DNA of 53,121 nt from an uncultured Acholeplasmatales bacterium (GCA_944324795.1 CALUXR010000011.1:1-53121); one strand, 5' to 3'; shown: positions 33,747-42,452, counted from the stretch's first letter. Notes: generated by a model not told the origin, from the sequence alone. A program made the numbers and translations.

Positions 33747-34178
33747 ATGGAAAATCAAGATTTAATAAATTATATGCAAAAAGTCAATAAATTAGTTTTT
33801 TTATTGAATGATAAAATAGCTAAAGAATTAGATTTAAGTCCTTTAGAATGTAAATTATTAAATCAAATATATTTAAATAATTTTAGATGTTATGCTAGTA
33901 AATTAGCTAAATTTAATAATGTTACGATAGCGGCTATTATGCATTGTTTAGTTGATCTAGAAAATAGAAATTATCTTATTAAATCAATTGATGAAACTGA
34001 TAATAGATTTAAAATCTATACTTTAACGGAAAAAGGTATAAAAAATGGTAAAATCATTAATGATTTTTTAATTAATAAGATTAATGGATATTTAAATTAT
34101 TTAGCTGATGATAAAATATGTTTAGGCCGAATTTTAGAAAAAACAATAGATTTTTTGGAGGAAAATAAAAATGTTTAG
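33747..34178 (+). CDS. MarR family transcriptional regulator
   Basis: 143 residues, the family size. The winged helix-turn-helix is visible: LSPLECKLLNQIYLN, then KLAKFNNVTIAAIMHCLVDLENRNYLIKS as helix-turn-helix and wing approach, then DNRFKIYTLTEKG as the wing. N- and C-terminal helices would form the dimer interface. AAGGAG lies at 33734-33739. It heads an operon with two ABC exporter subunits (8-base overlap) and sits beside a perfect 19-base palindrome, so autorepression relieved by an exported compound is likely. Confidence 0.92.
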   Translation: MENQDLINYMQKVNKLVFLLNDKIAKELDLSPLECKLLNQIYLNNFRCYASKLAKFNNVTIAAIMHCLVDLENRNYLIKSIDETDNRFKIYTLTEKGIKNGKIINDFLINKINGYLNYLADDKICLGRILEKTIDFLEENKNV

Positions 34179-35982
34179 ATTATGTAAATATACTAAACCT
34201 ATTTATGGATTAATTGTATTTTTAATAATATGTTTAGTAATAACACAAGTGTTTTGTGATTTAACTATGCCAGAAAAATTACAAAACATTTTAACTAATA
34301 GCAGTTTAATTTCTAGTTTAAGAGAACAAACAAATATTAATCCTGATATTTTAGCAAATGCTATAAGTAATGCAAAAGAACAAATTTGGTTAAATGCCTT
34401 ATATATGGGATTACTTGCATTAGGAAGTGTTAGTTGTACAATTTTAGTTTGTTTCTTTTCAGCAAAGTTTGCAGCTAATTTTTCTTATGGTGTAAGAAAG
34501 GAAGTATATAAAAAAGTTGAAAATTTTAGTTTAGCTGAAATAGATAAGTTTAGTACGGCATCATTAATTACACGTTCAACTAATGATATAACACAAGTTC
34601 AAATGGTTGTTAATATGGTTTTAAGAATGGCTGTTGCGGCACCTATTTATGCAGTATATGGTATTGTTAAAGCTGTTGGAATTCAAGGTGCTGCTAAATT
34701 GAGTACGATTGTTATCATTGCGATTGTAGCTTTAATTTGTTTAGTAATTACAATATTTATAATTGTATTACCTAAATTTAATGTAATTCAAAAATTAACT
34801 GATCGTCTAAATTTAGTAACAAGAGAAAATTTGACAGGCTTAAGAGTTGTAAGAGCGTGCAATGCTATGGATGAAGAAGAATTAAAATTTAAGAAAGCTA
34901 ATGATAATATTACTAAAAATAATATTTTTGTTAATAGAGTTTTTTCTATTTTTATGCCTGGTATGCAAATAATTATGAATTTTGCCTCTTTATTAATTTT
35001 ATGGATTGGCGGATTTATGGTTTTCGATTTGATTGGTTATGAAGCACAAGCTACAATGCTTGGTTCAATTTTTACTTTCCAACAGTATACAATGATGATT
35101 GTTATGGGTTTTATGCAACTTACGATGATTGTAGTATTAGTTCCACGTGGCATAGTTTCAGCAAAGAGAATCAATGAAATATTAGATTCTAAGACTTTGA
35201 TTAACGACCCGCTAAATCAGGTTGTAGAATGTAGTTTGAAAGGTGAAGTTGAATTTAGAAATGTAAATTTTAGTTATAATAAAGCTAGTGAAGAAGTGTT
35301 AGAAAATATTAATTTTAAAATTAATAAAGGCGAGACTTTAGCTATTATTGGTGGTACTGGTAGTGGTAAATCAAGTTTAGTTAATTTAATAGCTAGATTT
35401 TATGATGTGACTAATGGCGAAGTTTTAGTTGATGGTGTAAATGTTAAAGATTTTACTCAAGAGGAATTAAGAGCAAAAATTGGCTTTGTTCCGCAAAAAG
35501 CTGTATTATTTAGTGGAACAATTCGTTCTAATTTAGCATTTGGTAAAAATGATTTAAATGATGAAGATATTAAAGAAGCTTTAGATATTGCTCAAGCAAC
35601 TGAATTTGTAAATGAAATAGGCTATGATGCTCCTGTTGCTCAAGGAGGAAGTAATTTTTCTGGTGGTCAAAAACAAAGATTATGTATTGCTAGGGCCATT
35701 ATTAAGAAACCAGAAATATTAGTTTTTGATGATTCTTTTAGTGCACTTGATTTAAAAACTGATCAAAAATTAAGAGAAGCTTTAGCATTAAAAACTAAAG
35801 GAACAACAAATATTATAGTAGCTCAAAGAATAGGAACTATTTTAAATGCTGATAAGATAATAGTTTTAGATGATGGTAAGATGGTTGGTTATGGTAATCA
35901 CCAAGAATTATTAAAAAATTGTAAAGTGTATCAGGAAATAGCCTATTCACAACTTTCAAAGGAGGAATTAGAAAATGCCTAG
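34171..35982 (+). CDS. ABC exporter half-transporter with degenerate ATP site
   Basis: 603 residues: six-helix exporter membrane domain (about 1-330) then nucleotide-binding domain. Walker A GGTGSGKS is at 394-401 and the signature FSGGQKQR is intact. Walker B runs VFDDS, so Asp521 replaces the catalytic Glu, and the switch His is Gln552 (AQRIGT). These are the hallmarks of the non-catalytic site in heterodimeric exporters such as TM287/288 or BmrCD. Overlaps marR and the partner subunit by 8 bases each. The exported substrate is unknown; MarR control suggests a drug, toxic metabolite or lipid. Confidence 0.94.
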   Translation: MFRLCKYTKPIYGLIVFLIICLVITQVFCDLTMPEKLQNILTNSSLISSLREQTNINPDILANAISNAKEQIWLNALYMGLLALGSVSCTILVCFFSAKFAANFSYGVRKEVYKKVENFSLAEIDKFSTASLITRSTNDITQVQMVVNMVLRMAVAAPIYAVYGIVKAVGIQGAAKLSTIVIIAIVALICLVITIFIIVLPKFNVIQKLTDRLNLVTRENLTGLRVVRACNAMDEEELKFKKANDNITKNNIFVNRVFSIFMPGMQIIMNFASLLILWIGGFMVFDLIGYEAQATMLGSIFTFQQYTMMIVMGFMQLTMIVVLVPRGIVSAKRINEILDSKTLINDPLNQVVECSLKGEVEFRNVNFSYNKASEEVLENINFKINKGETLAIIGGTGSGKSSLVNLIARFYDVTNGEVLVDGVNVKDFTQEELRAKIGFVPQKAVLFSGTIRSNLAFGKNDLNDEDIKEALDIAQATEFVNEIGYDAPVAQGGSNFSGGQKQRLCIARAIIKKPEILVFDDSFSALDLKTDQKLREALALKTKGTTNIIVAQRIGTILNADKIIVLDDGKMVGYGNHQELLKNCKVYQEIAYSQLSKEELENA

Positions 35983-37759
35983 ACCGATGAATGCAAATTA
36001 TGGTAAAGCTAAAGATACAAAAGGAACTCTTTTAAGATTAGCTACATATTTAAAACCACATTTACCATTTATCATAATTGCTGTATTATTATCAATTTTT
36101 GGAACAATTTGTATGATTTTAGGTCCTAAATTTTTAGGTAATATTACCAAATATTGTCAACAATTTGTTAATAATAACAACTATGATCCTAAACAAGATA
36201 TAATTAATACTGGTATTATTTTAATAATCTTATATTCTGGTAGTGCGCTAAGTAATTATTTTTGTGGATTTTTTATGACAGGTGTTACACAAAAAGTCAC
36301 TAATAAAATGCGCAAGAATATTTCAGAAAAAATAAATAAATTACCATTATCTTATTTTGATTCTCGTAATTTTGGTGATGTTTTAAGTAGAGTTACTAAT
36401 GATATTGATATGATTGGTCAAAACTTAAACCAAACTTTAAGCCAATTGATTTCTTCAATAATTATGTTTATTGGTGTTTTTGTAATGATGTTGACAATTT
36501 CTCCAATTATGACTTTGATTGCTGTTGTTACAATTCCTTTATCTTTAATAATTATGATAATTTTAATTAAAATAAGTCAAAAGTATTTTAGAGCTCAACA
36601 AAGAGCATTAGGTAATTTAAATGGACATATTGAAGAAGCGTATAGCGGACAAAATGTTATTAAAGCTTTTAATCAAGAAGAAGAACAATTTGAAATATTT
36701 AGTAAAATGAATAAAGAATTAAAATATACAGGTTGGAAGAGTCAATTCTTATCTAGTATGTTGATGCCATTAATGAGTTTTATTGGTAATATATCTTATA
36801 TTTCTATTTGTGTTATTGGTGGTTTATTGATTGTTGATGGAAGATATGGTCTTGAAATAATTCAAATGTTTATTCAATATACTAGACAACTTAATCAGCC
36901 AATGCAACAAGTAGGACAAATGGGAACAATTATTCAACAATGTGCAGCCGCTTCTGAAAGAGTGTTTGATTTCTTAAATGAAGAAGAAATGCCTAAAGAA
37001 AATGTTAAATTAGTTTTAGAACCTGCTAAGGTAGTTGGTAGTGTTGAATTTAAAAATGTTAATTTTGGCTATACTAAAGAAAGACAAATTATTTTTGATT
37101 TCAATTCTAAAGTTAAAGCTGGAAGTAAAATAGCTATTGTAGGGCCTACAGGGGCAGGTAAGACAACAATTGTTAATTTACTTATGAGATTTTATGAAAC
37201 GAATAGTGGTGATATTTATATAGATGATATCAATACTAAAGATATTTCGAGAGCTAATGTATCTAGATTATTTGGTATGGTTTTACAAGATACTTGGCTA
37301 TTTGAAGGTAGTTTAAGAGATAATTTAAAATTTGGTAATAAATTAGCAAGTGATGAGGAAATATGGCAAGCTTTAGAAGCATGTCATATGGATCATTTTG
37401 TTAAATCTTTACCAGGTGGTCTAGATTATATATTTAGTGAAACAGCTAATGTTTCAGCTGGGCAAAAGCAATTACTTACTATCGCAAGAACAATGATTGA
37501 AAATGCCCCAATGTTAATACTTGATGAAGCTACATCATCAGTTGATACAAGGACGGAAGTTTTAATTCAAAAAGCTATGGATAAATTAATGGAAGGTAGA
37601 ACAAGTTTTGTCATAGCTCATCGTCTATCTACAATTAAGAATGCTGATATGATTTTAGTATTGAAAGATGGTAATGTTATTGAACAAGGTAATCATGAAG
37701 AGCTACTAGCTAAAAACGGCTTTTATGCTACTTTATATAATAGTCAATTTGCACTATAA
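35975..37759 (+). CDS. ABC exporter half-transporter, catalytic partner
   Basis: 594 residues. The membrane domain occupies about 1-330, with the coupling-region ILGPKFLGNIT and YFDSRNFGDVLSRVTNDID motifs typical of type IV exporters. The nucleotide-binding domain has Walker A GPTGAGKT (390-397), catalytic Glu518 in LDEATSS and His549 in AHRLST. The signature is VSAGQKQ rather than LSGGQ; this altered signature faces the partner's defective Walker B, so the two changes fall in the same composite site. AAAGGAGG ribosome-binding site inside the upstream gene. Ends the operon. Confidence 0.95.
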   Translation: MPRPMNANYGKAKDTKGTLLRLATYLKPHLPFIIIAVLLSIFGTICMILGPKFLGNITKYCQQFVNNNNYDPKQDIINTGIILIILYSGSALSNYFCGFFMTGVTQKVTNKMRKNISEKINKLPLSYFDSRNFGDVLSRVTNDIDMIGQNLNQTLSQLISSIIMFIGVFVMMLTISPIMTLIAVVTIPLSLIIMIILIKISQKYFRAQQRALGNLNGHIEEAYSGQNVIKAFNQEEEQFEIFSKMNKELKYTGWKSQFLSSMLMPLMSFIGNISYISICVIGGLLIVDGRYGLEIIQMFIQYTRQLNQPMQQVGQMGTIIQQCAAASERVFDFLNEEEMPKENVKLVLEPAKVVGSVEFKNVNFGYTKERQIIFDFNSKVKAGSKIAIVGPTGAGKTTIVNLLMRFYETNSGDIYIDDINTKDISRANVSRLFGMVLQDTWLFEGSLRDNLKFGNKLASDEEIWQALEACHMDHFVKSLPGGLDYIFSETANVSAGQKQLLTIARTMIENAPMLILDEATSSVDTRTEVLIQKAMDKLMEGRTSFVIAHRLSTIKNADMILVLKDGNVIEQGNHEELLAKNGFYATLYNSQFAL

Positions 37760-37784
37760 AATTATGAAAAAATTGTAAATAATG

Positions 37785-37813
37785 TTGTGAAAATTTCTAA
37801 AATACTATATAAT
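37785..37813 (+). promoter_or_regulatory. Promoter of the DUF1508 protein gene
   Basis: -35 TTGTGA (37785-37790), 17-base spacer and -10 TATAAT (37808-37813). Confidence 0.7.
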
Positions 37814-37843
37814 AATATTAGAAGAAAGCACGGAGGTTTAGCT

Positions 37844-39235
37844 ATGAATTTAAGTTTAATTTTATTTAGTTTAAGTGACTATAATACTGTTGATATTGTA
37901 TTTATAGCCGTATTCATTGTTTTATTAGTTATTTTAATAGCATTACTTATTTTTAAGAAGTTTCAAGATAAAAAAACTAGTAAGATTTTAAAGGAAGAAT
38001 TTGATAATTTACAAGCTCAAGAAAAAGCCGAAAATGAAGCGTTAATGGCAAGTTTTAAAGCAAATGAAAATGAAGAAAATGAAGTTGCAAAATCTGATGA
38101 ATCTAGAGAAGAAGATAATAATGATGAAGTAGTTACAGGTGAAGAAGAATCTGTAAAAGAAAATGAAGAAGAAATAATAAATAATGAAGATTCTAAAGAC
38201 ACTGTAGTAGCTGATATTGTTTCATCTAATGATGAAGAAAATGAAGAAGAACAAAATGAAGAAGTAGAAGAAAATTCTAATGTAGAAAGCAATGAGCCTA
38301 AAGAAGAAATATTAGATGATAATGAAGATTTAGATGAAATTGTTGATGAAGATGAATTAGCTGAAATATCTAAGGTTGAAGATATAGCTGATGAAGAAGA
38401 AAATAAGAAAATAGAAGAACAAGAAAAACCTAGTGAGGAGGTTATTGAAGCAGAAAATAAGGGACGCCAATATAATGGTAAATATGAAATTTATCAAGAA
38501 AATAATTATTATCGTTATCGTTTAAAAGCTTCTAATGGCGAAATATTATTTGTTTCTGAAATGTATGCAAGTCGTTTAACAGTTTTAAAATCTATTGATG
38601 CTATTAAACGTAATATTACTGCTGGTAAAACACAAATTATTGTTGATAAAAAGAAAAATTATAAATTTAAATTAGTTGCTGCTAATCACCGTGTTTTAGC
38701 AATTAGTGCAAATTATCCTTCTGAAAAAGGTGCTCAAAGTGCTCTTGATTCATTTAAACGTTTTGCTATTACTGATGACATTGTTGATATTGAATTACCT
38801 GCTGAAGAAGTTGATTCTCAATTAGTAGAAATTACAAAAATTAAAGAAGAGGATAAAAAAGGCGGTAAATTTGTAATTCGTAAAGATCTTAATGCTGAAT
38901 ATTCTTGGGAATTAAAAGCTAATAATGGAGAAATCTTATGTCAACAAGCTGGTTATAGTTCAAAGAATAGTGTTGAAAATGCTATTGCGGCTTTTAAAGA
39001 AAATGTAAATACCGGTAAATTCTATTTATCAAAAGATAAGAATAATAACTATCAATTTAAATTATATTCATTATCTGGTAGACTTGCTAGTGTTGGTGAA
39101 TCTTATGATTCAAGTAATGCAGTGTTCTCAGTTGTAACATCAATACTTAATTTTACAGATTTAGCTATTATTTCAGATAGAACTAATTCTACACCGACTA
39201 AGAAAACTACAAAAAAAACTACTAAGAAAGCATAA
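37844..39235 (+). CDS. Membrane-anchored DUF1508 (YegP-like) repeat protein
   Basis: 463 residues from ATG 37844, with CGGAGG at 37831; the longer in-frame start at 37787 overlaps the promoter. One membrane helix at about 15-38 is followed by a low-complexity acidic linker (about 60-200, mostly Glu/Asp/Asn). Four DUF1508-type half-repeats then occupy 205-445, each with a YxxRLKASNGEIL-like core (YRYRLKASNGEIL, YKFKLVAANHRVL, YSWELKANNGEIL, YQFKLYSLSGRLA). A Lys/Thr-rich basic tail closes it. DUF1508 domains are small beta-alpha modules of unknown function, usually in soluble proteins of one or two repeats. The topology probably leaves the repeats in the cytoplasm. Confidence 0.82.
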   Translation: MNLSLILFSLSDYNTVDIVFIAVFIVLLVILIALLIFKKFQDKKTSKILKEEFDNLQAQEKAENEALMASFKANENEENEVAKSDESREEDNNDEVVTGEEESVKENEEEIINNEDSKDTVVADIVSSNDEENEEEQNEEVEENSNVESNEPKEEILDDNEDLDEIVDEDELAEISKVEDIADEEENKKIEEQEKPSEEVIEAENKGRQYNGKYEIYQENNYYRYRLKASNGEILFVSEMYASRLTVLKSIDAIKRNITAGKTQIIVDKKKNYKFKLVAANHRVLAISANYPSEKGAQSALDSFKRFAITDDIVDIELPAEEVDSQLVEITKIKEEDKKGGKFVIRKDLNAEYSWELKANNGEILCQQAGYSSKNSVENAIAAFKENVNTGKFYLSKDKNNNYQFKLYSLSGRLASVGESYDSSNAVFSVVTSILNFTDLAIISDRTNSTPTKKTTKKTTKKA

Positions 39236-39241
39236 TTTATG

Positions 39242-39266
39242 AACATCCCATTTGGGATGTTTTTTA
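39242..39266 (+). terminator. Rho-independent terminator
   Basis: AACATCCC (39242-39249), loop ATTT, GGGATGTT (39254-39261), T-run. Confidence 0.85.
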
Positions 39267-39272
39267 TTTTAT

Positions 39273-39291
39273 AAAAAAAGCCTAAGCTTTT
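39273..39291 (-). terminator. Terminator of the pectinesterase gene
   Basis: Minus strand AAAAGC (39286-39291), loop TTAG containing the stop, GCTTTT (39276-39281), T's to 39273. Confidence 0.75.
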
Positions 39292-40178
39292 AAATAATTT
39301 AAAAACTTAGACAAATAATCATTAGCTTCATTTTCATTTAATTTTTTAGCAAAACAGATTCTTTTATAATCTATTTTATTATATTCATAAAAACGACAAG
39401 TTTTATCTCTATTACTATCATTCCATTTATTAAAACCATCTTCTAAAATACCTTTATCATAATTACAATTGATAAAATAAGCTAAACCATAATCGCGCCA
39501 TGGTCTACTTAGAAAGAATTTAGCATTTTTATCTTTAGTTATAAAATTGCAATCATTAAATAAATAACCATATTCTAAATCTTTAGCATGACTAGGAGCA
39601 GTAAAGAATCCATGATCATTAATACCTATGATATCGCATTTATTAAAATAAGCAGTAGCACAACCAAAAATAAAATCAACATCACCTATTATTGTACAAT
39701 TATTATATTCTTGTTTGCTAGATTTAATATTTAAAACATCTTTTTCTAAAAAATCTTTATAACGAATCTGTAAATCAGCAGGTAAAGGTCCGGTAAATAG
39801 GGTATCTTGTTCTCCTTTAATAATACAATTATTAGCTATAAAATGGTTACCATAAACTGCTAGAGCTACAGCTTGACCATATATTTTTGATGTTGCTGAA
39901 TTATAGATAGTAATATTTTCTAATTTGCAATTATCACCTATTATTTGCATAGTATAAGTTCTAAAAGTATTACATTCGTTATAATCAGACATTATTTTAT
40001 GATAATGGTCATCATTTATAATTATTGTATTAAATTTATCTTCACCACAAATTGTTAAATTATTAACTTTAAAATTTAATTTTAGATGATAAGTTCCTTT
40101 TTTAAAGAATAAGATATCACCATCTTTAATATTTTTTATATCATTTATACTTTTTTCATTATCTATTATATATTTCAT
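39282..40178 (-). CDS. Pectin methylesterase (CE8), cytoplasmic
   Basis: 298 residues. CE8 enzymes remove methyl groups from esterified galacturonate, releasing methanol. All catalytic elements are in place: GQAVAL with Gln102, EQDT with Gln124 and acid/base Asp125, GDVDFIFG with nucleophile Asp168, and SRPWRDYG with Arg225/Trp227. No signal peptide; the N-terminus MKYIIDNEKS is soluble. It is therefore expected to demethylate imported methylated oligogalacturonides before GH28 enzymes act. GGGGAGG (minus strand of 40187-40193) is 8 bases before ATG 40178; a longer in-frame form is not needed. Single-gene unit, divergent from rpiB. Confidence 0.93.
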   Translation of the reverse strand: MKYIIDNEKSINDIKNIKDGDILFFKKGTYHLKLNFKVNNLTICGEDKFNTIIINDDHYHKIMSDYNECNTFRTYTMQIIGDNCKLENITIYNSATSKIYGQAVALAVYGNHFIANNCIIKGEQDTLFTGPLPADLQIRYKDFLEKDVLNIKSSKQEYNNCTIIGDVDFIFGCATAYFNKCDIIGINDHGFFTAPSHAKDLEYGYLFNDCNFITKDKNAKFFLSRPWRDYGLAYFINCNYDKGILEDGFNKWNDSNRDKTCRFYEYNKIDYKRICFAKKLNENEANDYLSKFLNYLKA

Positions 40179-40294
40179 TTTTCTTACCTCCCCTAATTTT
40201 AACATAAAAAGCATTAAATTGCATTATATCTCACTTTTTATTTTTATGTAAAAATGTTATAATAAAAAAAATAGTGAAAAGGTGAGTGGTTTTT

Positions 40295-40735
40295 ATGAAA
40301 ATAGCTATTGCGTGTGACCATGGTGCTTTAGTTTTAAAAGAAAGGTTAAAAGAATATTTATTATCAAAAAATTATGAAGTTATAGACTGCGGAACATATA
40401 CTTTAGATAGTTGTGATTACCCTGATTATTGTATTAAGGCTTGTAATATGCTTGTTAATAAAGAAGTTGATAGAGCTATTGTAATGTGTACGACAGGAAT
40501 TGGTATGTCAATATGTGCTAACAAAATCAAAGGTATTCGTTGTGCTTTAGTTGATAAACCAGAAATAGCTAAATTGACAAGAGAACATAATGATGCTAAT
40601 GTTTTAGCTTTAGGTGCTTGTTTAGTTGATTTTGAAACAACTAAAAAAATTGTAGATACATTCTTAAATACACCTTTTTCTAATGGCGAACGTCATATGA
40701 GAAGAATCAATAAAATTATGGCTTTAGAGGAATAA
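40295..40735 (+). CDS. rpiB: RpiB/LacA/LacB family sugar isomerase
   Basis: 146 residues, standard length. Ribose-5-phosphate isomerase B interconverts ribose-5-P and ribulose-5-P. Family landmarks: ACDHGALVLK near the N-terminus, catalytic Cys65 in MCTTGIGM followed by ANKIKGIRCALV, and REHNDANVLALGA. ATG 40295 has AAAAGGTGAG at 40277-40286. It is followed one base later by upp, a common nucleotide-salvage pairing in Bacillota. Some members (DhuI) isomerise the unsaturated uronate product of pectin or glycosaminoglycan breakdown; the divergent pectinesterase makes that worth remembering, but the upp link favours the classical role. Confidence 0.88.
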   Translation: MKIAIACDHGALVLKERLKEYLLSKNYEVIDCGTYTLDSCDYPDYCIKACNMLVNKEVDRAIVMCTTGIGMSICANKIKGIRCALVDKPEIAKLTREHNDANVLALGACLVDFETTKKIVDTFLNTPFSNGERHMRRINKIMALEE

Positions 40736-40736
40736 T

Positions 40737-41360
40737 ATGCTAAATTTAGAAATAATTAATAATCCTTTAATAAAATTAAAATTAAGTATTATTAGAGATA
40801 AAGATACATCAAGCACTATATTTTATCAAAATTTAACAGACATCGCGATGTTGATGAGCCCCTATGTTTTTAAAGACTTAAATCTTATTGAAAAAGAAAT
40901 AAAGACACCAGTTAGTGAAGCTATAGGTTATGATTTACAAGACAAAGTGTTATTTATAGTCATTTTAAGAGCAGGTTTAGGTTTTTTAGAAGGCTTTAGA
41001 AAAATGCTGCCAGAAGCTAAAATAGGTTTCTTAGGAATGGCAAGAAATGAAGAAACGTTAGAGCCGGAAGAATATTATACTAAATTACCAAAAGATTTAG
41101 CAAATTATAAAATTTATATTTTAGATCCGATGTTAGCAACGGGTGGTAGTGCCATTGATGCATGTAATAAACTTATTTTAAGCGGTGCGAAAGACATCAA
41201 TTTTATTGGCTTAGTAGGAGCTCCTGAGGGAGTAAAAAAATTAAATAGTCGTTTCCCTAATGTAAAAATCTTTTTAGCAAGTTTAGACGAAAAATTGAAT
41301 AATAAAGGTTATATTGTTCCAGGTCTTGGCGATTGTGGCGATAGAGTTTTTGGATTATAA
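40737..41360 (+). CDS. upp: Uracil phosphoribosyltransferase
   Basis: 207 residues, full length. It converts uracil and PRPP to UMP for pyrimidine salvage. The PRPP-binding loop LDPMLATGGSAIDA (about 131-144) and the C-terminal uracil-binding stretch GYIVPGLGDCGDRVFG are both diagnostic. GAGGA ribosome-binding site lies in the end of rpiB. Downstream there is no strong terminator until 41541, so transcription may run through the NUDIX remnant. Confidence 0.97.
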   Translation: MLNLEIINNPLIKLKLSIIRDKDTSSTIFYQNLTDIAMLMSPYVFKDLNLIEKEIKTPVSEAIGYDLQDKVLFIVILRAGLGFLEGFRKMLPEAKIGFLGMARNEETLEPEEYYTKLPKDLANYKIYILDPMLATGGSAIDACNKLILSGAKDINFIGLVGAPEGVKKLNSRFPNVKIFLASLDEKLNNKGYIVPGLGDCGDRVFGL

Positions 41361-41372
41361 AAAATTAAATTA

Positions 41373-41564
41373 AATGAAGAATCTAATAATAGAGCCTTAA
41401 GAGAATTAGAAGAATGTGATTATAAGGTTAATTTTTTAATATCTTTAGGTTATATTTATCCTACTTGTGATTATGAGATAAAATATAAATTCATATTAGT
41501 TTAGTATAGACAAAGTTTTAGAAAAGATAAAGAATATAGACTTATTACAAATGTTAATTTTTAA
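41373..41564 (+). pseudogene. NUDIX hydrolase remnant
   Basis: Reading from 41373 gives NEESNNRALRELEECDYKVN and then FLISLGYIYPTCDYEIKYKF, a stop at 41502-41504, and a further short open stretch to TAA 41562-41564. The order R-A-L-R-E-L-E-E-C followed by SLGYIYPT matches the NUDIX box and the following strand of ADP-ribose pyrophosphatase-type enzymes (REL-EET-G, then a Leu-Gly-x-x-Tyr-Pro strand). The rest of the enzyme and any start codon are missing. This explains most of the unannotated gap between upp and yigZ. Confidence 0.6.
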
Positions 41565-41582
41565 GTTTGTAATAAGTTTTTT
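41541..41582 (+). terminator. Terminator after the NUDIX remnant
   Basis: Perfect 11-bp stem CTTATTACAAA (41541-41551) / TTTGTAATAAG (41566-41576), followed by six T's. Confidence 0.75.
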
Positions 41583-41642
41583 ATTTGTAATTATAAGTTT
41601 TAATTTAATGAGTTTTAATTTAAATAGCTATATTAAAATATT

Positions 41643-41679
41643 ATAAAAACCTAGGGTTTAATATAAATTTCCTAGGTTT
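41643..41679 (-). terminator. Terminator of yigZ
   Basis: AAACCTAGG / CCTAGGTTT arms at 41647-41655 and 41671-41679; on the minus strand the stem is followed by TTTTTATAA. About 65 bases beyond the yigZ stop. Confidence 0.65.
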
Positions 41680-41745
41680 CTTGCATTATTTGTTAGTTGT
41701 ATATTAGATAGCTATAAAAAAACATATGAGTTCATTTTATAAAAT

Positions 41746-42357
41746 CTATTTCGTTTCTTTTAAACTAATTACTTCTTTAAAAGTGATATTTAAATTAGTT
41801 TTTAAAATATTATCTAGATCCTTAATTAATTGATTTTTATCATTCTTTTTTATGATAGCTTTAATTATAACTTCACTTTGATAAGATATATCAATTACAT
41901 TAAGATAACTTAATTTTGTTATTTTATTGTATTCTTTATAATCACAAGGAATTATAAATTCTAAACATAATTCTTTTTGATATAATGTTATATTATCTAT
42001 TGCATTAAAAACAGAATTAGAATAAGCTTTAATAAGACCAGATGCTCCAAGCAATGTGCCCCCAAAATATCTAGTAACTACAGCTAAAATATTAGTAACA
42101 TTGCTTTTTTTAAGGGCATCAAGCATCGGAAATCCAGCAGTTTTTTGAGGTTCACCATCATCTGAACATTTTTGAACTTCATAATTATCACCAATTAAAT
42201 AGGCATAACAATTGTGAGTCGCGTCTTTATAGGTTTCTCTTATTTCTTTTAATTCATTTAAAGCTTCATCTATATTATTTATAGGTATTAAGGTACATAT
42301 AAACTTGGATTTTGTTATAATTAAGGTAGTTTGGATCCTATTTTTAATGTATAGCAT
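41746..42357 (-). CDS. yigZ: YigZ/IMPACT family protein
   Basis: 203 residues. The UPF0029 N-domain is clear: SKFICTLIP, then THNCYAYLIG, CSDDGEPQKTAGFPML and VVTRYFGGTLLGASGLIKAYS (about 105-125). A short DUF1949-type C-domain follows from about 140. Family members in bacteria bind nucleic acid or ribosomes; the exact role is unsettled, and eukaryotic IMPACT modulates translation control. GGTGAT ribosome-binding site lies just upstream of ATG 42357. Divergent from pulA. Confidence 0.93.
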   Translation of the reverse strand: MLYIKNRIQTTLIITKSKFICTLIPINNIDEALNELKEIRETYKDATHNCYAYLIGDNYEVQKCSDDGEPQKTAGFPMLDALKKSNVTNILAVVTRYFGGTLLGASGLIKAYSNSVFNAIDNITLYQKELCLEFIIPCDYKEYNKITKLSYLNVIDISYQSEVIIKAIIKKNDKNQLIKDLDNILKTNLNITFKEVISLKETK

Positions 42358-42452
42358 AATATCACCGAAAAAATTATAGCATAAAATTAAAAAAAAGCTA
42401 ATAAAAAATAATCATTTATGATATAATCATATGGATACAAGGAGTGATTTTT

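Noticed and set aside
38017-38292. Minus-strand 91-residue Ser-rich reading frame
   Set aside because: It is the mirror of the Glu/Asp-rich linker codons of the DUF1508 protein; similar Ser/Leu-rich mirror frames occur behind many acidic genes here.
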